Shown: positions 50,048 to 58,578 of the stretch, piece by piece
Layout: every line of letters begins with the position of its first letter
Position numbering within the stretch: position 1 is the stretch's first letter
Source: Microbacterium invictum
GTDB taxonomy: Bacteria; Actinomycetota; Actinomycetes; Actinomycetales; Microbacteriaceae
Length of the DNA stretch: 64,000 nt
NCBI RefSeq assembly: GCF_014197265.1
Contig: NZ_JACIFH010000001.1
Location: forward strand, 310,001 to 374,000
Direction: 5' to 3'
Translations under genes and position numbers: made by a program
The notes under the pieces: generated by a model
Seen by the model: only the letters and a program-made list of their open reading frames with translations
Database searches by the model: none
Told to the model about the DNA's origin: nothing

Positions 50048-50434
50048 ATGGTCATCGCAGGGCTCGTGCTCGCCGGCATCGCCGCGCTCGTCCACGTCTA
50101 CATCTTCTGGATGGAGTCCGTCACCTGGACCAGCCGGAGAACTCGCCACACCTTCGGCACGTCCGAGGCCGAAGCCGAGGCGACCAAGGCGATGGCCTTC
50201 AACCAGGGCTTCTACAACCTGTTCCTCGCGATCGCGGTCATCCTGGGCCTCGTGTTCTTCGTGGTCGGCATGACTGCCGTCGGCGCCACTCTGGTCTTCG
50301 CCGGGGCGGGATCGATGGCCGCGGCGGCACTGGTACTCGTGGCCTCCGACCGGAAGTACGCGTCCGCGGCTCTCAAGCAGGGTGCCATCCCGGCGCTCGG
50401 GGTCATCGCGTTGGCCATCGGGCTCTTGATCTGA
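50048..50434 (+). CDS. DUF1304-family membrane protein
   Basis: A 128-residue integral membrane protein with four hydrophobic segments, typical of DUF1304. The family block ALVHVYIFWMESVTW is at about 13-27, and NQGFYNLFLAIAVILG at about 53-68. AGGGGAGTC upstream supports ATG 50048. The role is not established for the family. It is a single gene ahead of the regulator-pump operon. Confidence 0.85.
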   Translation: MVIAGLVLAGIAALVHVYIFWMESVTWTSRRTRHTFGTSEAEAEATKAMAFNQGFYNLFLAIAVILGLVFFVVGMTAVGATLVFAGAGSMAAAALVLVASDRKYASAALKQGAIPALGVIALAIGLLI

Positions 50435-50473
50435 TCCGTACCGCTCGCGGCACCGGCATCCCTTCGCCACAAG

Positions 50474-50507
50474 TATGAAAGAAAGCTTGCGCAAGAAGTC
50501 TTTCATA
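50474..50507 (+). promoter_or_regulatory. 34-bp operator-like palindrome upstream of the winged-helix regulator
   Basis: TATGAAAGA (50474-50482) and TCTTTCATA (50499-50507) are perfect inverted repeats. Exactly the same centre is shared by the inner palindrome CTTGCGCAAG (50486-50495). In all, 14 of 17 positions match across the dyad. The -35/-10 of the following promoter overlap its right half, as expected for an autoregulatory operator. Confidence 0.7.
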
Positions 50508-50516
50508 AACTAGTCT
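50488..50516 (+). promoter_or_regulatory. Promoter of the regulator-MFS operon, likely leaderless
   Basis: TTGCGC (50488-50493) and TAGTCT (50511-50516) are 17 bp apart. The ATG at 50524 is seven bases after the -10, so transcription probably starts at the ATG. No ribosome site is visible. The promoter lies within and next to the palindromic operator. Confidence 0.6.
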
Positions 50517-50523
50517 CGTCGAC

Positions 50524-51132
50524 ATGGCAGAGCAGGTCTCACGGCAGGTATCCGATCCGGCGCGATTGCGGGCGCTGGCGCACCCGCTGCGCATCCGGCT
50601 GTTCGACCTGCTCAACGACCACGATGAGCTCACCGCCAGCGAATGCGCAGAGCTGGTGGGCCAGTCGCCGGCCAGCTGCTCGTTCCACCTTCGGATGCTC
50701 GAGAAGTACGGGTTCATCGAGCGGGCGCAGGCACGGGGCCGCGAGAAGCCCTGGCGACTGAGCGCACCCTCGTGGGACATGCGCCCCGAGCCCGGCCAAC
50801 GGGCGTCGCTGACCACCGTCGCCGAGATCGCCCTCCTGGGGCTCGACTTGGACGTCTCCCGCATCCGCTCCTACTTCGAGCACGTCGGCACCGAACCCGA
50901 CGAGTGGGTGCAGGCGAGCACCTTCACCCGGTCGACGTTCTGGGCGACCGCCGACGAACTCGCCGGGCTGAGCCGCGACCTGCAGCGCATCACCGACCGG
51001 TTCGCCGGCCGCCAGAAGGATCCCTCGCTTCGGCCCGAAGGGGCCCGCTACGCACGCATGACCGCGATCACCCACCCCGACCCGGTGGGGTACGTCGATC
51101 ACACGACCACGGAGCCCGAGGACCTGACATGA
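50524..51132 (+). CDS. ArsR-like winged-helix transcriptional regulator
   Basis: A 202-residue regulator. The winged helix spans about 10-85: LRALAHPLRIRLFDLL, ECAELVGQSPASCSFHLRML and the wing. The remaining 115 residues form an effector domain with helices, without metal-binding Cys/His clusters, so a drug or organic ligand is more likely than arsenic. It overlaps the MFS gene in an ATGA junction, and a strong palindrome covers its promoter. It should repress itself and the pump. Confidence 0.85.
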   Translation: MAEQVSRQVSDPARLRALAHPLRIRLFDLLNDHDELTASECAELVGQSPASCSFHLRMLEKYGFIERAQARGREKPWRLSAPSWDMRPEPGQRASLTTVAEIALLGLDLDVSRIRSYFEHVGTEPDEWVQASTFTRSTFWATADELAGLSRDLQRITDRFAGRQKDPSLRPEGARYARMTAITHPDPVGYVDHTTTEPEDLT

Positions 51133-52352
51133 CCGTCTCCACCAAGGCCTGGACAGCCCCGGGCTTCCGACGCCTCTCCACCGCGTGGGTGTTCACCAAC
51201 CTCGGCGACAGCGCGCTGTATCTCATGGTCGCGGTCTGGGTGAAGGAGTTCACCGGGTCGGACGTCGCGGCCGCCTTCGTCTTCGTCGCGCTGGGCCTGC
51301 CGGCGCTGCTCGCCCCCTTCATCGGCATGCTCGCCGACCGGATGTCGCGCAAGGCGCTGCTGGTCGCCAACAACATCGTGCTCGTCCCGCTCGTACTGTC
51401 GCTGCTGCTGGTGAACGGGCCCGCCCAGCTGTGGCTCGTGTACAGCGTGATCTTCCTCTACAGCGCTGCCGGATACGTCACCGCATCGGCGCAGTCGGGC
51501 ATCATCCGCGGCATGCTGCGCGATGAGCAGCTCGCCAGCGGCAACGGCATCCTCTCGACGATCGACAACGGCCTCCGGCTGATCTCGCCGCTCATCGGCA
51601 CCGCGCTGTATGTGGGCATCGGGGCGCACGCGGTCGTGATGCTGACGGCCGCGTGCTTCGCGCTGGCGGCGGTCGTGCTGGCGTGGCTGCCCGCCTCCGC
51701 CGCTCCGGCGCCGAGTGCCGAGGACCGCGGCTACCTGCGCGAACTGGTCGCGGGGTTCGAGCACCTGTTCCGCGTCGTCGCGCTGCGCCGGCTCACCCTC
51801 GCGATCGCGATCGCGTTCGGCGCCACGGGGCTGCTGAACATCATCATCTTCCCGGCCCTCGACGCGATGAACGTCGACGCCGCCACCATCGGATGGCTCG
51901 TGCCGCTGCAAGGAGCCGGGGCGCTCGTGGGGGGCATCCTGTCGGCGATGCTCGTCACCAAGCTGGGCGAGGGTCGCGCCGCGGCGCTGGGCCTCGTGCT
52001 GCTCGCCGCGGGATCGGCGCTGCTGACCTTCGGGTCGCTGTCGCTGGCCGCGGTGGGCATGGTCATCGCCGGCCTCGGCATCCCGGTCACCGTCGTCGGC
52101 TTCGCGACCATGCGGCAGCGGCTGACACCCGACGCCCTGCAGGGGCGCACCGCCGCCGCGGGCAACGTCAGCATCAACCTGCCCCAGACGATCGTCTCGA
52201 TCATCGGCGCCGGCTTCCTGGCGATCACCGACTATCGCATCCTCATCTGGCTGACCGTCGCCGCGGTGCTGCTGGGGGCCGTGCTCGCCGCCGGCGCACG
52301 GTCGCGGACGGCCGAGCCCCACGCAGTTGAGGTCGACGCAGCCGAGGCGTGA
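51129..52352 (+). CDS. Major facilitator superfamily efflux transporter
   Basis: A 407-residue MFS protein with twelve predicted helices. The conserved loop 2-3 motif reads GMLADRMSRKALL (about 64-76). The similarity is to drug-efflux and siderophore-export clades; substrate unknown. The ATG overlaps the stop of the regulator gene, so it is the second gene of a regulator-pump operon. Expression should depend on the palindromic operator upstream. Confidence 0.87.
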   Translation: MTVSTKAWTAPGFRRLSTAWVFTNLGDSALYLMVAVWVKEFTGSDVAAAFVFVALGLPALLAPFIGMLADRMSRKALLVANNIVLVPLVLSLLLVNGPAQLWLVYSVIFLYSAAGYVTASAQSGIIRGMLRDEQLASGNGILSTIDNGLRLISPLIGTALYVGIGAHAVVMLTAACFALAAVVLAWLPASAAPAPSAEDRGYLRELVAGFEHLFRVVALRRLTLAIAIAFGATGLLNIIIFPALDAMNVDAATIGWLVPLQGAGALVGGILSAMLVTKLGEGRAAALGLVLLAAGSALLTFGSLSLAAVGMVIAGLGIPVTVVGFATMRQRLTPDALQGRTAAAGNVSINLPQTIVSIIGAGFLAITDYRILIWLTVAAVLLGAVLAAGARSRTAEPHAVEVDAAEA

Positions 52353-52364
52353 CCGGGGGCGCCG

Positions 52365-53519
52365 TCACGCCGGCGGCTCCCACGATTGCAGTCCGTCCAG
52401 CTGACGGCGCAGAACGGATGCCGGGGTGGCGGCGACGGCGGCATCGCGCGCCCGCGACAGCACCCTGCCCCGGACGTGGGCGAGCCGGCCGATCATGCGG
52501 GAGCGCCGCGCGATGCGCTGGCTGCGTGGCCGCCGGAGCGCGTCGTAGCGACCCAGGGTGGCCCGGACAGCCACGGGGTCGGGCGTGGCATCCTCAGCCA
52601 GGGGAGCGAGCAGCGCCGCGAGCGTGGCCGCGTCTTCCATCGCCTGCCCGCCACCCTGCCCGAGGTTGGGCGTCATGGCGTGCGCGGCGTCGCCGAGCAG
52701 CGCGATGCGCCCGTGGACGAACGAACCCAGCGTGCCGGCCAGCTCCTCGATCGGCAGGTAGTGGATGGCCTCGGGCCGGGTGGACTCGATCAGCTCGGGG
52801 ATCGGGTCGTGCCAGGCGCCGAACAGCGTGCGCAGCGCGGCCAGGTCGTCGTCGACCGGTACGCCCGGCACCGCGGTGACCACCGCGAACCAGTACACCC
52901 GGCCGTCGGCGAGCGGTGCGATTCCGAACCGGCGGCCGACGCCCCACGTCTCCCCGGCCTCGCCGTGCAGATCGACGGGGCGGTCGGTGATCGCCCGCCA
53001 CGTCGAGTAGCCCGCGTACCGAACGCCCGGATCGTCGCCGAATGTCGGCCGCACTGTACTGCGCAGGCCGTCGGCGGCGACGACGACGTCGAACCGATCG
53101 GTCTTGTGGGCACCGTCCGGTCCGACCCGGGTGACCTCGCCGTCCGGCGAGACCGCGGTGACCTCATGCCCGCCGCGGACGACTCCCACCGGCACGGCCG
53201 CCCGGAGCACTGCGTGCAGATCGGCACGGTCGACGATGCGCAGCTGCGCGAGCGCGTCACCCGGGTAGGTCGACAGCCACGATCCGTCGGGCCGTCGCTG
53301 GCCGCCGCGCATCATCGCCGCCTCGGGTGAGGTGACGCCCATCAGCTCCACGCCCAGCGATGCCAGCGCCCGGATGCCGTTGCCGAACAGTGACAGGCCC
53401 GATCCGCCGGGTCGCAGGTCGGCCGCACGCTCGAACACCACGACCTCGGCGCCAGCCCGTCGCAGCCCGATCGCCGCGCACAGGCCCCCGATGCCCGAGC
53501 CGATGACCGCCGCCCTCAT
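52365..53519 (-). CDS. FAD-dependent monooxygenase (PHBH-like)
   Basis: A 384-residue flavoprotein of the class A monooxygenase group, which hydroxylates aromatic or similar compounds with NAD(P)H and O2. The FAD motif is MRAAVIGSGIGGLCAAIGLR at the N-terminus, the second is VVVAADGLRSTVR near 145, and the third is GDAAHAMTPNLGQGGGQAME near 281. No membrane segment is present. It is convergent with the MFS gene and adjacent to an acyl-CoA synthetase, but these are 80 bases apart and may not be one pathway. Confidence 0.85.
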   Translation of the reverse strand: MRAAVIGSGIGGLCAAIGLRRAGAEVVVFERAADLRPGGSGLSLFGNGIRALASLGVELMGVTSPEAAMMRGGQRRPDGSWLSTYPGDALAQLRIVDRADLHAVLRAAVPVGVVRGGHEVTAVSPDGEVTRVGPDGAHKTDRFDVVVAADGLRSTVRPTFGDDPGVRYAGYSTWRAITDRPVDLHGEAGETWGVGRRFGIAPLADGRVYWFAVVTAVPGVPVDDDLAALRTLFGAWHDPIPELIESTRPEAIHYLPIEELAGTLGSFVHGRIALLGDAAHAMTPNLGQGGGQAMEDAATLAALLAPLAEDATPDPVAVRATLGRYDALRRPRSQRIARRSRMIGRLAHVRGRVLSRARDAAVAATPASVLRRQLDGLQSWEPPA

Positions 53520-53600
53520 ACGCCACCCCCAGAAAGTGCCCCCAACATAGCGCGAACGGCGGGCGATGCCATCGCACCACCCGCCGTTCGGACGCCCCGG

Positions 53601-55208
53601 TCAGACGCCGGCGGCCTCGCGCTCGCGCAGGTCCTTGCGCAGGATCTTGCCCGCCGAGGACTTCGGGATCGCCTCGATGAACTCCACCCGGCGCACCTTC
53701 TTGTGCGGGGCGACGTTCTCGGCCACGAACGCCATGACCTCGTCCGAGGTCAGCCCCGAATCGGGAGCCGGCACGATGAACGCCTTCGGGATCTCCTGCT
53801 TGTCCTCGTCCAGGACGCCGATGACCGCGGCATCCAGCACCTTCGGATGGCCGAGCAGCAGCGCCTCGAGCTCGGCGGGAGCGATCTGGTAGCCCTTGTA
53901 CTTGATGAGCTCCTTGACCCGGTCGACGATCGAGAAGTAGTCGCCGCGGTGGGCCACCGCGATGTCGCCGGTGTGGAGGAACCCGTCGGCGTCGAGCGTC
54001 TCGGCGGTCGCCTCGGGCTGGTTCAGATAGCCGAGCATCACGTTCGGGCCCTTGACCCACAGCTCGCCCGGCCGGGTCTGACCGTCGTCGCCGTACTCGG
54101 TGATCTCCTCACCGGTGGCGGTGTCGATCAGCTTGCACACCACGTTCGGCAGCGAGCAGCCGACCGAGCTGACCGGGATGTCGTCACGCGTGTACGGCAT
54201 GGCGTGCGAGACGGGGCTGAGCTCGCTCATGCCGTATCCCTGCATCATGCGGGTGTGCAGCCGGCGTCCGGCGAGCTCGGCGGTCTCGCCGTCGAGCGGC
54301 GCTGCACCCGAGAACACGGTGTGCACGGTGGAGATGTCGAACTGGTCGACGACCGGGTGCTTGGCCAGTGCCACGGCGATCGGCGGGGCGATGTAGAGGT
54401 AGGTGCAGCCGAACTTCTGGATGATCGTGAGGAACTCGACGAGGTCGAACTTCGGCATCGTCACCAGACTCGCGCGCTGCTTGAGCGCGAGGTTCAGCAG
54501 CACCGTCATGCCGTAGATATGGAAGAACGGCAGCACCGCCAGCACCCTGTCGGTGTCGCGCAGATCGATGTTGACACGGCACTGGGCCACGTTCGCGACG
54601 AGGTTGCGGTGGCTGAGCATGACGCCCTTCGGGATGCCGGTGGTGCCCGACGAGTAGGGCAGCACGGCCACGTGCGTGGCGGGGTCGAAGGCCACCTCGG
54701 GCGGGGTCCGCTGCTCCATGAGCAGCTCGCGCAGGTTCGGGTGGCCCGCCTCGGAATGCTCTGGGGCGCCGTCGAGCACGATCAGGTGGTCGTCGGCGAT
54801 GCCGACCGCAGCGGCCGCGGCCTTCGCCTGGGGGAGCAGGGGGCTCACGGTGATGAGCCAGGAGGCACCGGCATCCCTCAGCTGCTTCTCGATCTCACCG
54901 GGCGTGTAGAGCGAGTTGATGGTGGTGACCGTCGCCCCGGCGCGGAGGATGCCGTGGAACACCGTCGCGAACGCGGGCACGTTCGGGCACAGGAGCCCCA
55001 GTACCGTGTCGATGCCGACCTCGCGGGCCGCCAGCGCTCCGGCGAACGCGTCGACCTGAGCCTTCAGCGCCCCGTAGGTGGTCTCGGCACCGGTGGCCGG
55101 ATCGATCAGCGCCACGCGGGCGGCGTCTTGGGCGGTCAGTGAGCCGAACAGGTCATCGTAGATGCTGACTTCTGGAATCTCGATGTCCGGAAAGGGGCTG
55201 TGGAACAC
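53601..55208 (-). CDS. Acyl-CoA synthetase/4-coumarate-CoA-ligase-like enzyme
   Basis: A 535-residue adenylate-forming enzyme that activates a carboxylic acid to its CoA thioester. AMP-binding motifs are YSSGTTGIPKGVMLSHRN (about 184), the A5 region MMQGYGMSELSPVSH, the A7 TGDIA and the C-terminal catalytic lysine in SSAGKILRKDL. The fold and length match the plant-like 4CL group. I chose GTG 55208, with AAGGGAGAA a few bases upstream; longer in-frame extensions overlap the amino-acid dehydrogenase gene. Its substrate is unknown. Confidence 0.87.
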   Translation of the reverse strand: MFHSPFPDIEIPEVSIYDDLFGSLTAQDAARVALIDPATGAETTYGALKAQVDAFAGALAAREVGIDTVLGLLCPNVPAFATVFHGILRAGATVTTINSLYTPGEIEKQLRDAGASWLITVSPLLPQAKAAAAAVGIADDHLIVLDGAPEHSEAGHPNLRELLMEQRTPPEVAFDPATHVAVLPYSSGTTGIPKGVMLSHRNLVANVAQCRVNIDLRDTDRVLAVLPFFHIYGMTVLLNLALKQRASLVTMPKFDLVEFLTIIQKFGCTYLYIAPPIAVALAKHPVVDQFDISTVHTVFSGAAPLDGETAELAGRRLHTRMMQGYGMSELSPVSHAMPYTRDDIPVSSVGCSLPNVVCKLIDTATGEEITEYGDDGQTRPGELWVKGPNVMLGYLNQPEATAETLDADGFLHTGDIAVAHRGDYFSIVDRVKELIKYKGYQIAPAELEALLLGHPKVLDAAVIGVLDEDKQEIPKAFIVPAPDSGLTSDEVMAFVAENVAPHKKVRRVEFIEAIPKSSAGKILRKDLREREAAGV

Positions 55209-55321
55209 GAGGCGCTTCTCCCTTGAATCGCTGAACACGCGGCATCGTCGCCGGATGCCACCATCATGACATACCGGTTGGTCGGAACCCGGTGCCGCAT
55301 CGAGAGGGACCGGGTGCCGCG

Positions 55322-56386
55322 TCAGGCGGGGATGCGGCGGCCGACGTCGAGTCGCTCGGCGGCGAGGGCCTCGGCGGCGGCGAGCGGGGTGATCACGCGG
55401 GTGGATGCCGTGTCGAAGACGTTCCGGACGGTGTCGCCGATCGCGGCGACACGCGCCATGATCTCGTCGCGGGCGCCCAGCTGCTTCGCCACCAGGTCGA
55501 GGTAGACGACGCCGCCGGCATTGACGACGAAGTCGGGGGCGTACAGGATGCCGCGGGCTGCGAGCCGATCGGCTCCGGAGCGGTCGGCGAGCGGGTTGTT
55601 GGCCGGTCCGCACACGGCGGCCGCGTCGAGCGTGTCGATGACCTCGTCGGTGAGTACGCCGCCGATGCCGGCCGGGACGAACACGTCGGCGGGAACCAGG
55701 TGCTCGGTCCCGGGCTCGACCCAGCGCGCACCGAGGTCGGTGGCGAGGCTTCGCTTGGCCGGGTTCACGTCGGTCACGGTGAGGACGGCGCCCTCGGCGG
55801 AGAGGCGGACCGCGAGCCGGCTGCCGACCTGGCCGAGACCGGAGATCGTGATGCGACGGCCGGCGACGTCGGCCGACCCGGTCACGCGTTCGAGGGTGGC
55901 GCACAGCGACGCGTAGACGCCGAGGCTCGTGGGGCCGGCGGGCTCGCCCGAGCCTCCGACGGTGTCGGGCAGCCCGACCACGTGCGCGGTGCGCTCGCTG
56001 ACGGTGAGCATGTCGTCGGTGGTCGAGCCGACGTCCTCGGCCGTGCGGTACAGCCCGCCCAGCGACTCGACGGCGTCGCCGAGGTCGAGGAAGGCGGCGC
56101 GTCGCCGTTCGGCGTCGAGGGTCTGGCCCGGTTCGAGCCGGATGACCGCTTTGCCGCCGCCGGCGTCGAGGCCGGCCGCGGCGTTCTTGAGGGTCATGGC
56201 GGCCGACAGCCGCAGGGCGTCGCCGAGCGCGTCGCTCCAGTGCGGGTAGGTCCACAGGCGCGCGCCGCCGAGGGCGGAGCCGAGCACCGAGGAATGGAGC
56301 GCGACGGTGATGAACAGGCCGCTGCGCCGCCCGCTGATCACCTCCACGCGCTCGTGGGTGAATTCGGGTAGGGGCAGGTGCGTCAT
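55322..56386 (-). CDS. Glu/Leu/Phe/Val dehydrogenase family protein
   Basis: A 354-residue NAD-dependent amino-acid dehydrogenase. The substrate domain has the catalytic lysine block LKNAAAGLDAGGGKAVI (about 66-82). The NAD-binding domain has ISGLGQVGSRLAVRLSAEGA near 180. The overall length matches leucine/valine/phenylalanine dehydrogenase rather than glutamate dehydrogenase. It lies about 110 bases upstream of the acyl-CoA synthetase gene on the same strand, so the two may be expressed together. Its exact amino acid cannot be inferred. Confidence 0.87.
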   Translation of the reverse strand: MTHLPLPEFTHERVEVISGRRSGLFITVALHSSVLGSALGGARLWTYPHWSDALGDALRLSAAMTLKNAAAGLDAGGGKAVIRLEPGQTLDAERRRAAFLDLGDAVESLGGLYRTAEDVGSTTDDMLTVSERTAHVVGLPDTVGGSGEPAGPTSLGVYASLCATLERVTGSADVAGRRITISGLGQVGSRLAVRLSAEGAVLTVTDVNPAKRSLATDLGARWVEPGTEHLVPADVFVPAGIGGVLTDEVIDTLDAAAVCGPANNPLADRSGADRLAARGILYAPDFVVNAGGVVYLDLVAKQLGARDEIMARVAAIGDTVRNVFDTASTRVITPLAAAEALAAERLDVGRRIPA

Positions 56387-56506
56387 CGCGTTCTTCCTTC
56401 GGCCGGCCTTGTGGGCGCTGCGCTGTGGACGCCGCGGCGTTGCGGCATCCTGCTCCCATTGTGCCTCAGCGGTTCGGCGAAGTCACTCGCTCCGGCCGCG
56501 GCCGGC

Positions 56507-56857
56507 TCACCCCTCCGCGCCGTTCACGATCGCCCGCCAATCGAGGGGGACGCGACCGCGCGGCCCGGGTGCGGGCTGCGACTGCGGGTGGCTCGTCGGG
56601 GGCGCCAGCTCGGGTCCTTCGATGCTCTCGCCGGCCACGAAGTCCCAGAACCAGTCCTCACCCGGTTCGAAGCTCTGCATCACGCGGTGTCCGGTCTGCT
56701 CGAAGTGCGCGGTGGCGTGCTTTCCGGGCGAGCTGTCGCAGCAGCCGATGTGCCCGCACGCGGCGCAGCGGCGCAGGTACATCCACCAGCCGTCGGCCGC
56801 GTCGCACTCGACGCACCCCGTCCCGGACGGCGGTGCGCTCGTGTCGGCATCCGTCAT
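56507..56857 (-). CDS. UBP-type zinc-finger protein
   Basis: A 116-residue protein consisting mainly of a UBP-type zinc finger (CVECDAADGWWMYLRRC, CGHIGCCDSSPGKHATAH, GHRV). In eukaryotes this finger binds the ubiquitin C-terminus; bacterial copies have no known partner. The C-terminal 40 residues are Pro-rich. ATG 56857 lies 20 bases after the stop of the TrxR-like gene; ATG-like starts at 56881 would overlap it. It is the last gene of the NhaA-DsbA/TrxR/UBP operon. Confidence 0.85.
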   Translation of the reverse strand: MTDADTSAPPSGTGCVECDAADGWWMYLRRCAACGHIGCCDSSPGKHATAHFEQTGHRVMQSFEPGEDWFWDFVAGESIEGPELAPPTSHPQSQPAPGPRGRVPLDWRAIVNGAEG

Positions 56858-56877
56858 CGTCTGTCCTCCTGTCTGTC

Positions 56878-58557
56878 TCACCCGGCCAGCGCACGATGCA
56901 CTGACGCGACGGCGCTCGATCCCTCGCCGACCGCCGCGGCGACGCGCTTCATCGACCCGCGTCGCACATCGCCGGCCGCGAAGACGCGCGGCATCGACGT
57001 CTCGAACGGCAGCGGTTCACGGCCCAGACTCTGCCACCGCTGCAGCGACTGCACCGCCACGTCGGTGCCGGTGCGGAGAAACCCCTCCTGGTCGCGGTCG
57101 AGGGCCGGTACCCAAGACGTGGCCGGGTCGGCGCCGATGAAGCAGAACAGGCCGCGAGCCTCGATGTCGCCGGCGCTGTCGATGCGGACCCGCTCGAGCG
57201 CACCGTCGCCGTCGAGGCCGGTGATGTTCGAGCTGCGGTGGACCCTCACCCGCGGTTCTTCCATGAGCCGGTCGACCAGATACGACGACATCCGCGCGCC
57301 GAGGTCGGAGCCTCGGACCACGAGGTCGACGGGGCAGCCGTTCGCCGCGAGGTACAGGGCGGCCTGCCCGGCCGAGTTCGCCCCGCCGACGACCACGACC
57401 GGCGCACCGGTCACCTGCCGCAGCTCGAGGGGAGTGGCGGCGTAATGGATGCCAGCGCGCTCGAAGTCGCTCCAGCGATCGACGGCGAGACGCCGGTAGG
57501 CCGCGCCGGAGGTGATCACAACGGCACGGGCGCGGATGATGCGGCCGTCGCCGAGCGTCACATCCAGCTCGCGGGCGTCCCTGTCCGGCGGGGGAATCCC
57601 CTCTGACGCGGGCCTCGCCTCGGGCACCGGCGCGAGCGCGACGGCTTCGCACGGTGCGTAGACGCGCACGCCGAACTTCAGCGCCTGCAGGGTCGCCTGG
57701 CCGATCAGATCGCCGCCGCTGACGCCGAACGGGAAGCCGAGGAAGTTCTCGATGCGCGACGTGGCCGCTGCCTGCCCGCCCGGGGCCACGGCATCCAGCA
57801 GCACCGTGCTCAATCCCTCGGAAGCCCCATAGATCGCGGCGGCGAGCCCCGCAGGGCCGCCGCCGACCACCACGAGGTCGACGACCTCGTCGGACCGCGC
57901 CTGATAGCTCAGCCCCAGCCGCTCGGCGATCAACTCGGGCGTGGCCTGCGGCAGCGGTTCACCCTGGATGAATGCGAGCGGAAGATCCGCGGTGGGGATG
58001 TCGTGCGCGGCCAGATATCCCGCATTGTCGGGCGTGAGGGCCACCGCCGTGTGCACCAGGTCGAGTCGTTCGGCGAAGCGGCGCAGCGCCAGGAAGTCGC
58101 TCGACGCGGGATCGCCGACGAACTTCAGGGTCATCGCGGCCGGGCCGTTGCGCAGCGACTCGCGCCGTGCCCACAGGGCATGGAGGATGAGGTCGCACAG
58201 CTCGTCGTCCTCGTTCATGAGTCGACGCAGCTCGGCGCGTGAGACCCGTCGCACCCGGCTGGACGACGAGGCCCGCGCCGACAGGAACGCGCCCTGACCG
58301 TTGAGCAGTCCCAGCTCGCCCACGAACGTGCGCGGCCCCATGCGGGTGAGCACCACCTCGTCGACCCAGCGCAGCGCATCGCGGACGACCTCGATCTGGC
58401 CCGACTCGACGAGGATCAGGTCGTAGTCGGCGTCGCCCGACCGGAAGAGGTAGGTGTCGGCGGCCACCGTCTCGGGCGTGCCCAACGCCGACAGGCGCTC
58501 CCACTGCGCGTCGGCCAGCATCGGCCACAGGAGCTGGTCGGTGGTGGATTCGGTCAC
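56878..58557 (-). CDS. Cyclic-nucleotide-binding domain fused to thioredoxin-reductase-like flavoprotein
   Basis: A 559-residue fusion. The first 130 residues form a cNMP-binding (CRP-type) domain, with GELGLLNGQGAFLSARASSS as its phosphate-cassette-like loop. A linker (about 130-225) with a thioredoxin-like segment follows, then a TrxR-type FAD/NADPH module with VVVGGGPAGLAAAIYGASEG (about 227-246) and VVVVGGANSAGQAALYLAAN near 388. The dithiol CxxC of true thioredoxin reductase is absent (the region reads GIHYAATPLE). So it may transfer electrons to another partner. It follows the NhaA-DsbA gene by about 20 bases. Confidence 0.86.
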   Translation of the reverse strand: MTESTTDQLLWPMLADAQWERLSALGTPETVAADTYLFRSGDADYDLILVESGQIEVVRDALRWVDEVVLTRMGPRTFVGELGLLNGQGAFLSARASSSSRVRRVSRAELRRLMNEDDELCDLILHALWARRESLRNGPAAMTLKFVGDPASSDFLALRRFAERLDLVHTAVALTPDNAGYLAAHDIPTADLPLAFIQGEPLPQATPELIAERLGLSYQARSDEVVDLVVVGGGPAGLAAAIYGASEGLSTVLLDAVAPGGQAAATSRIENFLGFPFGVSGGDLIGQATLQALKFGVRVYAPCEAVALAPVPEARPASEGIPPPDRDARELDVTLGDGRIIRARAVVITSGAAYRRLAVDRWSDFERAGIHYAATPLELRQVTGAPVVVVGGANSAGQAALYLAANGCPVDLVVRGSDLGARMSSYLVDRLMEEPRVRVHRSSNITGLDGDGALERVRIDSAGDIEARGLFCFIGADPATSWVPALDRDQEGFLRTGTDVAVQSLQRWQSLGREPLPFETSMPRVFAAGDVRRGSMKRVAAAVGEGSSAVASVHRALAG

Positions 58558-58578
58558 GGGGCATCCTCCTCTGGGCCG

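Noticed and set aside
53601..56459. A 952-residue version of the acyl-CoA synthetase
   Set aside because: The extra N-terminus is antisense-like low-complexity Arg-rich sequence overlapping the dehydrogenase gene; a ribosome site precedes GTG 55208.
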